From Volvariella volvacea V23 (Eukaryota; Basidiomycota; Agaricomycetes; Agaricales; Pluteaceae), in contig KB722750.1 of the NCBI GenBank assembly GCA_000349905.1, positions 518,561-582,560 on the forward strand: a stretch of 64,000 nt of DNA. Direction: 5' to 3'. Under the pieces are notes generated by a model. That model was not told the origin of the DNA. It ran no database searches and worked only from the letters and a program-made list of their open reading frames with translations. A program made the translations under genes and the position numbers. Below are positions 1 through 10,011 of the stretch, piece after piece. Positions within the stretch are counted from its first letter, which is position 1; each line of letters opens with the position of its first letter.

Positions 1-1164
1 AGGTTTTAGGAATAGGTCATGTTCCACTAATCTTTTGAGGAGGCGTATGGTGTTTGCTCGTAGAGTCGCTTTGTCTTTTGCAAATAGTAGTATGTCGTCC
101 ATGTATACCACTAGTATTCCTTCGTCGATCATATCTCCTAGGATGTCATTCATCATTTGTTGGAAGGTTGCAGGGGCGTTGCACATGCCGAAAAAGAGGA
201 CAGTTGGTTCGAACAGTCCTTTATTGGTTTTGAATGCGGCTTTCCACTCGTCTCCTTCCCTGATCCGGACATTATTATAGCCCCATCGTAAATCGAGTTT
301 TGTGAAGTATTTAGCTCCTTTCAATTTATCGATTAGCTCGGATATAAGTGGTAGCGGGTAGCGATTCTTGACTGTTCCTTCGTTGAGCTTTCTGTAATCC
401 TGGCAAGGTCTTAGTCCGCCATCTTTTTTTCCGATGAAGAAAAATGGGGAGGCCATTGGAGATTGGCTTGGTCGTATATATCCTTTCCTTAAATTTTCTG
501 TGAGGAAGGCGTCGAGTTCATTCTGGTGTCGCGGGGGTAGCAGATATATTTTGCAATCCTTTGGTATGAAATCTGGTTTAAGGTCTATAGGATGATCCCA
601 TTTTCGTCTTTCTGGTAACCGTTCGGATGCTTTCTTTTCAAATCGTTCTGCGAAGGGTTGACAATATGCTGGCAAAGCATCTGTTTCTATTTTCTGTATG
701 GTTGCATTTGTTGTCATTTCTTGTACGAATTTGTTTGTTTCGAAGTTGATAGTCCCTTCTTCCCAATCTATTTGTGGTTTAGTTTGGCGTAGCCATGGGT
801 ATCCTAAGATAACCTCTTCTTTTCCTAGGGCGGTTTCCCATAATCTAGTGATTCCAATATTGGTTCCATCGGGTGAACATATTCGTGTTGTTATTCCTTT
901 TACTATACTTCCGGTTTTGTTGGCTGATCCATCGGCGTTGTATACTTTGATCTCGTTGCTGTTCCTGTTGGTTTGGATATTTCGTATATTACAAAATCTT
1001 GAATTTATAAAGTTTCTTGTCGCTCCTGAGTCAATTAGAGCCTGTGCTTCGATCTCTCGCCCGTGTTTATCTTTCAATAAGATGGGAATTCGTATTGCTT
1101 TATCTGACGTAGTGGTGATTACAGGGGCTATGTACTGGGATGATGCTGGGATCGATTCAGTCAT
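1..1164 (-). CDS. Retrotransposon Pol (aspartic protease and reverse transcriptase), partial
   Basis: The frame is open from the ATG at 1164 to the left edge of the window, about 388 codons. An aspartic protease motif (LIDSGAT) lies about 45 residues in. Reverse transcriptase follows, with [28 protein letters not shown], the [12 protein letters not shown] block and the catalytic YMDD near the edge. The start ATG lies 5 nt past the Gag stop and in a different frame, so Pol would need reinitiation or frameshifting, or the arrangement may be secondary decay. RNase H, integrase and any chromodomain lie outside the window. No internal stop is seen in this part, in contrast to gag. Confidence 0.9.
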   Translation of the reverse strand, partial: MTESIPASSQYIAPVITTTSDKAIRIPILLKDKHGREIEAQALIDSGATRNFINSRFCNIRNIQTNRNSNEIKVYNADGSANKTGSIVKGITTRICSPDGTNIGITRLWETALGKEEVILGYPWLRQTKPQIDWEEGTINFETNKFVQEMTTNATIQKIETDALPAYCQPFAERFEKKASERLPERRKWDHPIDLKPDFIPKDCKIYLLPPRHQNELDAFLTENLRKGYIRPSQSPMASPFFFIGKKDGGLRPCQDYRKLNEGTVKNRYPLPLISELIDKLKGAKYFTKLDLRWGYNNVRIREGDEWKAAFKTNKGLFEPTVLFFGMCNAPATFQQMMNDILGDMIDEGILVVYMDDILLFAKDKATLRANTIRLLKRLVEHDLFLKP

Positions 1165-1169
1165 CCTTG

Positions 1170-2528
1170 TTAAAAATCCGTTTTTTCTAGTATTTGATTT
1201 ATGAACGTAGCTCTTTCCTCTTCCGTTCCTTTGTCGAGGATAGCTTTGATTCTCTGGTTCCATGGTTGATTGCTCCTATTGGTTCCTCCTTCTTGTCGAT
1301 TGAAGTTTGTTCTTGGTTTACTTCTACACTCTCGTGCAAAATGACCGTACTTTCCGCATTTGTAGCATTCTCCCTTTTTGCGTTGGGGTCTTCCTGTGGG
1401 TATAGCATCTACGTCCATGGCGTTTGGGTCACTAGTCGTGGTATGGTTTCCGATAGGGTTAGATAGATCTGATGGTATTCTTCCGCTACTAAAGTATGCT
1501 CATGCCCGCTCTAGTCCTGCAAAGTCCTGTCTTGCTGCGGTAATAGCCTCGTCTAATGTGGCTAGTGTGTTTCTTTGTGCGAATTTGACTCCTAGCATGG
1601 GCCAGAGTCCCCTGGTAAATAGTTCCACTTGAGTCGCGGCGGGTATATTTCCTATCCTGAGGAGAATCATACGGAATTCATTGATGTATTCCGTTAGCTG
1701 CCAAGGTTTCATACGTAGGGCCTCTAATTTCCTTCGTAGGTTGATGACGAAATCTTCGGGAATGAATGCTGCCCTGAAGGCTGTCCACAAGTCGTCCTTT
1801 GTTCCTAATGTTAGTTGCTGTTGCGCGTTCATGTGCGACCTGATGAAATTGTTTTTCCATGATTCCGCGGCTCCTCCTTGCATGTGTGACAGGATCCATG
1901 CAATCCTTTTCCCTTCCGTGTCGTATATGTCTTCATTGGCTGTTAGGTAGAGCTCACATGCTAGTATGAATGCTTCTGCTTGGTTAAAGTCTCCTGTGAA
2001 TGGTTTCGGGGCCGCTAGCCTTAGTTCTTTCGCTCTTGGAGCCTGTGCCATTTGTTGTTGCGGTGGTAGGGATGGTGTCCGTGGGGGTGTATTTTGTGGG
2101 GATGGCTCTCTGGTCTGGGCGTCTGCTATTTGATCTTGGGTTACTGGTGTATTTGGTCGGGTAACTCTCGGAGTGGGGCTAGGTTGCTGCAATCGGAGGA
2201 GTCCTGCCTCTATCTGTTCTTGGGTTAGGGTGTTGTCGTCCGGATCTAAATCTACTGGTGACGCTAGCTCGCAATGTGCGTCGTTTCCTAAGGCTATACG
2301 GTCTTCTTCTTGTGTGCGTTTTACTTGTTGGAATCTTTCTCGGGGTACCGGTTGTCCGGATGTTACGAATCGCCACCTTCGCGATACTGTTTCAAAATAG
2401 ATGGGCCTATTCTCTAGGTGGTATATTCCGTTTGGTTCAAATTGGTGGGCTTCTTGTGGAACTACTGTGTGGCTTTGGTATGCCGGTACTCTTCTCGACG
2501 ATCCTTGTTCCAGTTTGATAGATTTCAC
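1170..2528 (-). pseudogene. Retrotransposon Gag, interrupted by an in-frame TGA
   Basis: A 342-codon frame with a Pro-rich N-terminal third and a capsid-like helical region (AEAFILACELYLTAN, GGAAESWKNNF) ends at a TGA at 1500-1502. The same frame stays open beyond it and encodes a zinc knuckle (CYKCGKYGHFAREC) before a natural TAA at 1170. A single base change in one codon explains the break. The left-to-right frame is identical on both sides, so there is no indel. The 5' end lacks a clear ATG: the open frame begins at a GTG (2528) after an upstream in-frame TAG, and the first in-frame ATG is about 180 codons in. The nucleic-acid-binding zinc knuckle would be lost unless the stop is read through. 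Confidence 0.88.
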
Positions 2529-2563
2529 CGCGGTGGGTGTCTAATTTTGTGAGCTTGACCTAA

Positions 2564-3073
2564 TGTTACGGCGACGTTACCTTAACGCGTCGTTCCGTAA
2601 TTCAAAGGTGTAAGCACACTCTTGAGTTATAAACGAGTAAGATGATGAGGATGATTGGGGCCAACAGAATGTTGAGTCGATCCGTCGTCAAAGGCGTTAA
2701 TGAGGTAAGTCAAGATGTTTGTTCGCACAGCGAAGTATGAGGTAATGAGTAGAGAAGTACAAGGTAAGAAACAGGAGGTCAAGCTAAAGTTCTACGCTAA
2801 AGAATTGAAGTATTTATACGTTCTGTGGTATTATGCCGTGGATAAGAAAGGAAATGCTGTTCTCGAGTCATTTGTACGCGTAAGCTATGGACGCGTAAGC
2901 TATGGACGCGTAAGCTGTACACGCGTACATTACTACATGGAGGAAAGCTTTTGTAGTTACTGAAAGCGGTTGTAACTACTTGAAATGAGATTGAGTCCTG
3001 ATACAAAGTCCGAACGCGAGATGATAGTCTGAGAATACACAAGCTGATTTGACGGATTCTTACCGTCGTAACA
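2564..3073 (-). repeat. 5' LTR of the gypsy element (510 bp, TG...CA)
   Basis: On the minus strand it begins TGTTACGACGG at 3073 and ends CGTAACA at 2564. The two ends form short inverted repeats (TGTTACG/CGTAACA). Boundaries come from alignment by eye with the solo copy at 4937-5410, which is colinear over its length. It contains a TATA-like ACGTATAAATAC and, in the U3 part at 2874-2918, three tandem 15-bp units of the form GGACGCGTAAGCTAT. The sequence just downstream begins TTAGGTCAAGCTCAC and would hold the primer-binding site; I cannot assign its tRNA. Confidence 0.88.
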
Positions 3074-3430
3074 CCTTATATATCTACAAGACTATGTGTA
3101 ACTATTTATACAATGTAAATGACTGACAACAGATCTATCAGATATCTGAAGCATATGTTTAACTAATTGACCAATGGCATAAGTCTCTCTATTCTACAAT
3201 GTTCCATGACATTCCATGAGGCTGTACATATGACTCAATCATGATGTAATATGACTCCAAGGTTCTGGGATGTTCCATAACCTTCTGGAAAGTTCTAGAG
3301 AAGTCTTGGCATGCGAAGATATTACTAATAACAATTATATAATAAGAATAGACACCTAGGATAAGTGCTGAGGCATAAGCGCCCACAATAGCTGCTCAAG
3401 GATGTTAGCACCTGAGGGTTACTAAAAGAA
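3074..3430 (-). repeat. Degenerate LTR-like fragment abutting the gypsy LTR
   Basis: Read on the minus strand this AT-rich stretch shares an ordered series of blocks with 7815-8548: CCTTGAGCAG, an AGCACTTA block, a TTCCAGAA/TCTAGAAC pair, ATTACATCATGA, and a terminal TATATAAGG TATA box. The gypsy LTR starts directly beside that TATA box, as expected if the gypsy element had inserted into it. The similarity is diverged and was judged by eye. No coding sequence is seen. Confidence 0.45.
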
Positions 3431-4313
3431 TGCAAGGTAATTGAAGGAAAGTAATAGTGTGAATGCTGTCACATGTAGAAAACCATGACAGTGCCCACTT
3501 GAGATACTGATTCTATAATGAAGAAGGTGAGTTCTGATGAAGGGCAAACAGGTGAAGAATAACACAACACACTCTATGGTATGCCTCCAGATGGCAGTGA
3601 AGTGTAGAGACTTCATTTACAAGCATCTATAGTCGTTCTGGCTTTCTGAGAACAATAATCAGCAAAAAGCAAATAGGATACAATAAAGGTGTACGAGCAG
3701 ATACAGCAATGATGAAATTTCTTTCCTTCATTGACAATGACATTGAAAAAAAACTGTTCAATATCACGGGAATGTCACAGGAATGGTTATTACACTGAAC
3801 CTTTGGCTGTTGGGCTGGTTCTTCATCTGAGTCAGAACTAACTGGCAAAGAATAAGGTGAAACAGTTTGTATTGGACTGAGAGGTGTATTTGGGTCAATT
3901 TTTTCTTCAATGGTAACATATGTTCATTTTGAGGGATTGTTATCATTTGGCTAATGAATAAAAATATCACAGACATACTTGTCAAGATGGCAGTGTTGAA
4001 ACAATTGTATTAGGTTGTAACCATTTTTTTGACATTAATGATGCTGGATTAATGCTGGGTGTCATAAACAGGTTAATTTTATTTTTAACTTATTATTTTT
4101 ACTTATAGACACTCATTATAGACACCTAAAATATTATTATTAATTTCACTTTCTTTTTATTTTATTATGTCATTTCTTTACCAGATTAGTCAGCATGATT
4201 AGATAAGATGATTACATATGTAGGTGATCACAGTTACTACATCGAGTACATTCCCAAATGGTGGTCACCTCCAAAAAAATACAAACTGGTTAGCAAATAA
4301 CTGAGGGAGACCA
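3431..4313. other. AT-rich stretch without a recognisable gene
   Basis: Only short open frames occur here and none resembles a known family. Homopolymer and AT-rich runs are frequent. Probably decayed repeat sequence. Confidence 0.5.
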
Positions 4314-4826
4314 TTAGGCATATGACCCATAGAATATACTAGAAATGTGCATCATGATTGCACCATAGCACACAATTATCATGCAAGTATTAGCATAATG
4401 GTCTGTGCATAGATAGTTAAAATATCTATAAATACTGGAGCTAGCTGGCAGGTAGCTTTCTAGTTCTGATTTGGTTTTTACTGTCTTTGTTGAGCTGCGC
4501 AATCTAAATACTCCAATATCTTTACTCCAACGACCGAGACATACACTTGTTACAATACAAATACTCATAATGGTAAACAAATTATTGTTAAACTTTCTTC
4601 TTATCTGGTCAATGTGGAGTGAGATGCTTTGTTGAACAGCAGCCTTACAGGCGCTAGAGGCTATGGAGGTCACCTCACCTAGGAGTAGAGAGTAATGATA
4701 CTTTGTGTATATCTGAGGATTGGGGGGCTGGTAGGTACATGCTGGAACTATTTGTACAGAGGAGTGACAAGTGCTGTCCACCATTTTGGAAATGATGGTA
4801 TCCACATCAGAATCAATGTGGGTCAC
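4314..4826 (-). CDS. Unrecognised ORF, 170 codons, partly inside a dispersed repeat
   Basis: The frame starts with ATG at 4826 (MTHIDSDVDTIISKMVD) and ends at 4314. Its N-terminal 65 or so codons lie in the repeat whose second copy is at 9657-10011, where the same frame is open for a matching stretch (MTHINSDVDTIISKMVD) and then diverges. I recognise no domain. The C-terminal half is rich in Ile, Cys and Tyr, as expected of translated AT-rich non-coding DNA. It could be a fragment of a transposon-borne gene, but it may be chance. Confidence 0.2.
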   Translation of the reverse strand: MTHIDSDVDTIISKMVDSTCHSSVQIVPACTYQPPNPQIYTKYHYSLLLGEVTSIASSACKAAVQQSISLHIDQIRRKFNNNLFTIMSICIVTSVCLGRWSKDIGVFRLRSSTKTVKTKSELESYLPASSSIYRYFNYLCTDHYANTCMIIVCYGAIMMHISSIFYGSYA

Positions 4827-5463
4827 TTTGGTGATACTTAGGATCTATCTACCTGTATCTTATAACTATCTACCATGTGTATCTAGCCATGTATTTCTCC
4901 ATAACATGTGTACACCTCAAGTACCAGTCCACATACTGTTACGACGATAAGTAAAATCGTTATTTAGCTTGTGTTTGCTTTCAGACTATCAGACTCATCT
5001 TTCCTCTTCAAGTAGTTATAACCCATTTCGGTAACTACAATAGCTTTCCTCCATCCAGTAGTGTACGTGTGTATAGCTTACGCATTCTTAGCTTATGCGT
5101 TCATAGCTTACACGTACATATGACTTGAACATTGCATTTCCTTTCCCAGCCAAGAACCTAATACCACGAACAGTATAAATACCTTTTCTCGTTAGCATAG
5201 AACTTTAGCTTGACCTCCTGTTTCCTCTCTTGTATCGTACTTCACTGTACAAATCATATCTCAACTTATCTCATTAACGCTTTTGACTGATATCAACTCA
5301 ACATATTGTTGGCCCAATCGCTCTCATCATCTCACTCATTCTTGACAGATGAACTTAACTAGTTCAGTCTTACCTCGAGATTGACGCATTAAGGTAACAT
5401 CGTCGTAACACATACTCGGTCCATATAACCATGAGTCCAGTCCATACTGATGGTCCGTCCAAC
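4630..5463 (+). repeat. Dispersed repeat copy A, split by a solo LTR
   Basis: 4630-4936 plus 5411-5463 align with the uninterrupted copy B at 9657-10011. Removing the LTR and one copy of the 5-bp target duplication leaves 355 bp, exactly the length of copy B. Differences are scattered substitutions. The nature of the repeat is unknown; outside these limits the two loci diverge. Confidence 0.85.
4937..5410 (+). repeat. Solo LTR of the gypsy family (474 bp) with 5-bp target duplication
   Basis: Begins TGTTACGACG and ends CGTCGTAACA. It is colinear with the 2564-3073 LTR read on the other strand, but diverged and about 36 bp shorter. It is flanked by CATAC on both sides (4932-4936 and 5411-5415), a clean 5-bp target-site duplication. 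No internal retrotransposon sequence is present, so it is the product of LTR-LTR recombination. It carries the same type of 15-bp AGCTTACGC-containing tandem units and a TATA-like GTATAAATACC. Confidence 0.92.
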
Positions 5464-6291
5464 ATGCTTTACGTGCATCTGCCAACCACCGTGTATCGTT
5501 TCATACAGATGGCTTAGGGCCTGTCCCCTATTGAGGGTAGAGTCCGTCTCCTCATTCTTTATATTTACTTCATTATGCTATTCATTGGGGTTAGCAAGTG
5601 CTCAACATGGTCGCTGACAGAACAATATTCACATCATGTTATATTGTTGTACTACATGCCATGACCACAAAAAAAAAGTTCACATAAATACATGAGGCCT
5701 GCCTGCACTTGATATCAATGAGAATTTAAATGAGAATGAGCCCACATACCCAGCTGCAGACGACAAGCTGTCAAAAGAGCCCAACCATTATCCAAGTGCC
5801 AAAACAAATTTGTCAGAGGTTTTGCAAGTAGAACTTCAGTGATCATCTTCAATGATGATGAAATTAGTGCATGAGTTGAGGCCTCAACATCCAAAATTCA
5901 TCAAATGTACATGGAGGTCAAGATGAGCTCCAGCTCAAAAAGGCTTCCTAGTAACACAAAGTCAGCAAGAAAATCTCAACAAAACAGTGACACAAACTTA
6001 ACCAAGGAGCAACATGAGAATCATGAAAACTACAGTTGAGGATCAAGAGAAAAGATTCTCACAATTATTGTTAACAACAATGCCCTCTTGTATATACCTT
6101 GTGTGAAGACGTGGCCAAAGCCAGTGGCTCAGGCTCACTACAATCATCAGCCAGACTGCTGGCTGATTCAAGGCCTGCCACATGGCCTGGCTGGGCTTGG
6201 CTCACAGCTCTAAGCTGGGCCCAGCACATCACTACTAGCCAGTGAGCAAGATGTTGAGATCAGTAAATGTGTTGAGTGGGTGCTGTGTCCT
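5464..6291. other. AT-rich non-coding stretch between repeat copy A and the helicase remnant
   Basis: No ORF of note and no recognisable element. It may include decayed 3' sequence of the helicase gene, which reads leftward into it. Confidence 0.4.
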
Positions 6292-7043
6292 TCAAACACA
6301 AATGTTCAAGATTGGTCGATTCACCAAGTGCCAAATTATTATTAACCTCTCATCACACACTTACAGTATGACTTTTATCTCATGCATAGTATCTGCAGGC
6401 ATTGTAGCAGATGCCATAACAAATAGTGCAGTGTTATGAACCATATGTTGAAGCTGATCAACTAACTTGTAGTCTGGCTGAAATGTTCTCCATGCACTGA
6501 TACAGTGTGCCTCATTGAATATGACACTTGCTATTTGATCCACAAAGCCTGCTTCATTACAGAGCTTGTGAAAACCCTCTCCTTGCCTCATAATTTGCTC
6601 TGGAGTAATAATAACTGCATCATACATCCCATCCTTGATTGCCTACATTAATTGGTAAGTTATCCCACCACAAATGATATTACTCTCACTCTTCAGTTCT
6701 TCTTTGTTGCTGTATCCCCACCAATAAAGATTGCCTTTATCCCCCATTTCTCCAGCCTCACAACATTTTGCTGACCTAACTTGTTTAGTGGTGTTACAAT
6801 GATTTGCAGGCTTCCCTTTTGCAGAAAGAACAAGAGAGCATAGAACACTGTCATCTTTCCCATCCCTGTACCTGCAATCACCATCACATCTTTGTCTTTC
6901 TTCAGTATGGCTTGAGTAGCTTGCACCTGCCAAAGACATGGCCAGTTCCCAGTTCTCTTCTCTATCACATTCCGAAGCTCTTTAATTGACAGCTTTGTTG
7001 CATCTTGCCTCTGATCTGTGGTTTGGAGTACTTCTGGCTCCAT
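6292..7043 (-). pseudogene. RecQ-like DEAD/DEAH helicase, truncated and decayed
   Basis: From an ATG at 7043 the frame encodes a RecQ-type N-terminal half. It has a WPCLWQVQATQAIL Q-motif-like block, Walker A AGTGMGK, and IIVTPLNKL for motif Ia. After a putative 47-bp intron (6643-6689) come a motif II reading FNEAHCIS where the family has DEAHCIS, and motif III ASATMP. A TGA at 6693-6695 falls where a Trp codon would fit, just before the intron. A third segment (HLVNRP) precedes another stop at 6292. The C-terminal RecA-like domain is absent. Expanded RecQ-like genes are common in Agaricomycete accessory DNA; this one looks dead. The loss of the motif II Asp alone would abolish ATP hydrolysis. 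Confidence 0.8.
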
Positions 7044-7090
7044 GTACCCAGTTGAGTAGCAGCAAAAAAATTTATTAAAGTCCTAGTCTC

Positions 7091-7120
7091 CATGTCAGGG
7101 CCATAAAAGCCCCTGACATA
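7091..7120. repeat. Short inverted repeat upstream of the helicase remnant
   Basis: TGTCAGGG at 7093-7100 pairs with CCCTGACA at 7111-7118, with partial pairing on both sides. It lies about 50 bp 5' of the helicase ATG. It could be a hairpin or the end of a small element; function unknown. Confidence 0.5.
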
Positions 7121-7134
7121 AACACCCAACATTC

Positions 7135-7216
7135 AGGCGCTCACCAAGCATCTACACACTACCTACAGGCACCCACCAAGTGTCTATACTCACATCCAGA
7201 TGCCCACCAAGCGTCT
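7135..7216 (+). repeat. Imperfect 31-32 bp direct repeat, three units
   Basis: Units begin AGGCGCTCACCAAGC (7135), AGGCACCCACCAAGTG (7167) and AGATGCCCACCAAGCG (7198), each followed by a TCT-containing tail. The shared core is CACCAAG(C/T)(A/G)TCT. No gene is seen from here to about 7815; the sequence is C/T-rich. Confidence 0.6.
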
Positions 7217-7814
7217 TCATTATTTCATTTCTCTTTTCTGATATGCCCCTTTCATTATACCTTCGATACATAATACATATTACTCCATTTCCTTCCTACA
7301 CACCACCATTACCTACTCACATCTGCTCATCCATACCCTACACCCTCATTTATGATACTTATTTCCACCTTTACCCATCCCCATTTTCCCCTTATGGTAT
7401 ACCCTTTGTTCTTTATTGTATCCAATGAATCGATCTTGTCCTAAATGTACATGTGTCAAGTCAGAAGATTGATTATGATTTCATATGACTCTGTCCCCTT
7501 CCCACATCAACTGCACATGACATGGGCTTACATGTACATGCTGACTCAGTTTACACATCTTCTGGTCTGTGTGTTATATTCTTTGTTCAGGACTTTCACT
7601 TTGCTACATTCATTCTTACCCCCTCACTTTTTTCCACCACAGAGAATATATCCCTTTATTTATCTTTATTTATCTTTGAGTAGTATATATACCGTACCAC
7701 TCTTGCCACTGTCACAGTTTTCCATGTTTGGTCATATTTGTTGCATAATTATATCATCATCCAATTACCCCTTCCTTCTTAGTGCCTCATGCCTTCTTAG
7801 CACTTATCATTAAC

Positions 7815-8548
7815 CTTGGTTGCCCTTATAACACAAGTAACTATCTTACCTTGGACATTATAAGTGGCTACCACCTTCTAGGTTACATTATATGCCCTAG
7901 TAGTAACACTCCTATATGTCTTCACACTCTTGTATCCTAAGCGCTGATTATAAGCCTTAGATATACTGAGTTACTACTACCTAGTGGCTATCTCATAGAC
8001 ACCCTCTTACCTTAAGTGCTAGTCAAGCCTTAAGGGCCCAGAGCGGTTAACCCTTAGGCTATCCCTCAAGTGTCCCTAGACACCTTGAGCAGTTACTCAT
8101 AGTGCGCTAGTATAAGCACTTACTGTATTCCATACCTTTCATTGACATCCTCTAGTCATCATCTATTATGACCTCATTAGTTGGTTCCAGAATACTCTAG
8201 AACTCTTGGTAGATCTCTGATTACATCATGACTTACATCATATGTTGTACCTTGTAAAATATCCTAGAATACTCCTAGTTATGTACACAGTACTATACTT
8301 AGCTATTGGACCCCTAAGTAGTCACATGACTTTCATCAGGCTGGTAGATCGATTAGTCAATGCACTACAAACAATAACAAATATATACATACAACCTTCA
8401 TGTATATAAGGCTTGTATCTCTGGGTTTCGCTCCCCAGATCAATTAATCTGTCTCTTAGACTAATATCACCATCATCTGAGTACGCTCAACCCCAGCACT
8501 GAGACTCTCCTTCTACAAGATCCCTTGTTGGTCAGTTGTCCCATAACA
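7815..8548 (+). repeat. Degenerate LTR-like sequence, possibly copia-type
   Basis: It ends GTTGTCCCATAACA and contains a TATA box (TGTATATAAGG at about 8400) followed by an R/U5-like stretch. Block order is shared with 3074-3430 read on the other strand. I cannot place a TG start with confidence and see no gag-pol next to it, so it would be a solo or fossil LTR. Assignment to copia is inference from general appearance only. Confidence 0.35.
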
Positions 8549-9132
8549 GCCACCTATTCCCCAGCTTTAAAGATTTTTCACTTGGGAATAAGTAAGTAAC
8601 TATGAGCTAGCCTCTTCTTTCTACACCTTTACTTATTATTCTTCGCTTGGAAATAGAATCTGAGCATTCGCATTTTCTCCAACACTCCACTATGATATGA
8701 CTCTACAACACATTCCTGACATTTTGATCAATATATCAATATTTTTTCTTTAAACATGTTACATTTGTTCACAACTGATCACGAGACTGTGACCAGCACT
8801 GCTGTGGCTCCATTTTCACACACATTTTCTTCCAGGGCCCACTATGTGGGCAAGTTTTGAAGTTTGTGGAAAAACCCTGGACTATCTGGGCCACATGGTT
8901 GCCCACTCACATACAAGGGCCATGAGAAGGAGGGTGGCACTACTTCAATTTCTTGCAATCGCGATGTCAGAGTTAGAGGCTTCAAAGGAACTAGAATTTT
9001 TGCTGCCTTGCATACTATCAATATATGATAATAATACAGACAATATGTCTATGAATTGTCCATAGTAATTCACCTGTATTTACTATGAATATACTAAAAA
9101 AACATATCTCAGTAGTACCTACAAGATATACA
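8549..9132. other. No gene recognised
   Basis: AT-rich. The 73-codon frame at 8844-9065 has no recognisable similarity and I do not support it as a gene. Confidence 0.5.
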
Positions 9133-9271
9133 GGTAATACAAAGAGTAACTCTGTGGGATATACCAAAATCAGTAATTCAGAACATACCCTTAGGTATGT
9201 TCAGGGTTTATGTGGACTACTTCCATCAAAACATACTGTTGGTATGTTTTTTGGTATCTTTGCATTACCAG
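9133..9271. repeat. Nested inverted-repeat element, MITE-like
   Basis: Two hairpins lie close together. GAACATACC (9181-9189) pairs with GGTATGTTC (9194-9202) around a 4-nt loop. AAAACATAC (9228-9236) pairs with GTATGTTTT (9242-9250) around a 5-nt loop. Both arms carry the same ACATAC/GTATGT core. Outer, imperfect arms GGTAATACAAAGA (9136 region) and TCTTTGCATTACC (9259-9271) enclose them. The whole could be a small inverted-repeat transposon or a folded transcript. Confidence 0.5.
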
Positions 9272-9656
9272 CAGCACCAGTCTCAAACATTGCCCATGGT
9301 GTGAGGATGAGGTGATGATGCAGGTGAATATAGGGCATGAAATCACTGGGGTGGAGTTGGGAGCAGGAGCAGGCAAAGTAGAGCTATGGTGAGAAGAGTT
9401 GAGGAGCATGATTGATTGAGGGTGTGTTCGTAGTTTCTGTACTGATGGTCCTTTATTATTGTTGGTTTTTTGTGTCTTTTGTTTTTTTTTTTTTGAAGCG
9501 TTCGAGCTTAAATTCGTGTGCTGCTTGTATGAAATCAAAGCCCATGTCTTGTTTTTCCTCTCAGCCACGTCACGTTGGGTTTTGTGTTCCTGCCATCATC
9601 AATATCTTGTCCTACACACCCTATAGGCTATTAAAACAAGGCGTAAACATTCATCC

Positions 9657-10011
9657 TGTTGAACAGCAGCCTTACAGGTGCTAGAGGCTATGGAGGTCAC
9701 TTCACCTAGGAGTAGAGAGTAATGATACTTTGTGTATATCTGAGGATTGGAGGGCTGGTAGGTACATGCTGGAACTATTTGTACAGAGGAGTGACAAGTG
9801 CTGTCCACCATTTTGGAAATGATGGTATCCACATCGGAATTGATGTGGGTCACTTTGGTGATACTTAGGATCTATCTACCTGTATCCTATGACTATCTAC
9901 CATGTGTATCTAGCCACGTATTTCTCCGTAACATGTGTACATTCCAAGTACCGGTCCGCATACTCGGTCCGGATAGCCATAAGTCTGGTCCATACTGATG
10001 GTCCGTCCAAC
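9657..10011 (+). repeat. Dispersed repeat copy B (empty site of the LTR insertion)
   Basis: 355 bp colinear with copy A (4630-4936 and 5411-5463) and containing a single CATAC where copy A carries the solo LTR. It provides the pre-insertion sequence. Sequence left of it, 9272-9656, shows no gene. Confidence 0.85.

Larger units (their letters stand above)
1..3073 (-). mobile_element. Ty3/gypsy LTR retrotransposon, 5' half (truncated by window edge)
   Basis: Reading on the minus strand from right to left, the order is 5' LTR (3073-2564), a short leader, gag (2528-1170), then pol with protease and reverse transcriptase (1164 to the window edge). Protease before RT fits both superfamilies; the RT sequence with its YMDD motif and the zinc-knuckle gag look gypsy-like, but the diagnostic RNase H/integrase order lies outside the window. 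Gag carries an internal stop, so this copy is probably not autonomous. A solo LTR of the same family lies at 4937-5410 in the opposite orientation. The element abuts a degenerate LTR-like sequence at 3074, suggesting nested insertion. The 3' LTR and target-site duplication cannot be checked here. Confidence 0.9.

Noticed and set aside
7091..7216. CRISPR-like array
   Set aside because: Repeats are imperfect, only three units occur, and the organism is a eukaryote.
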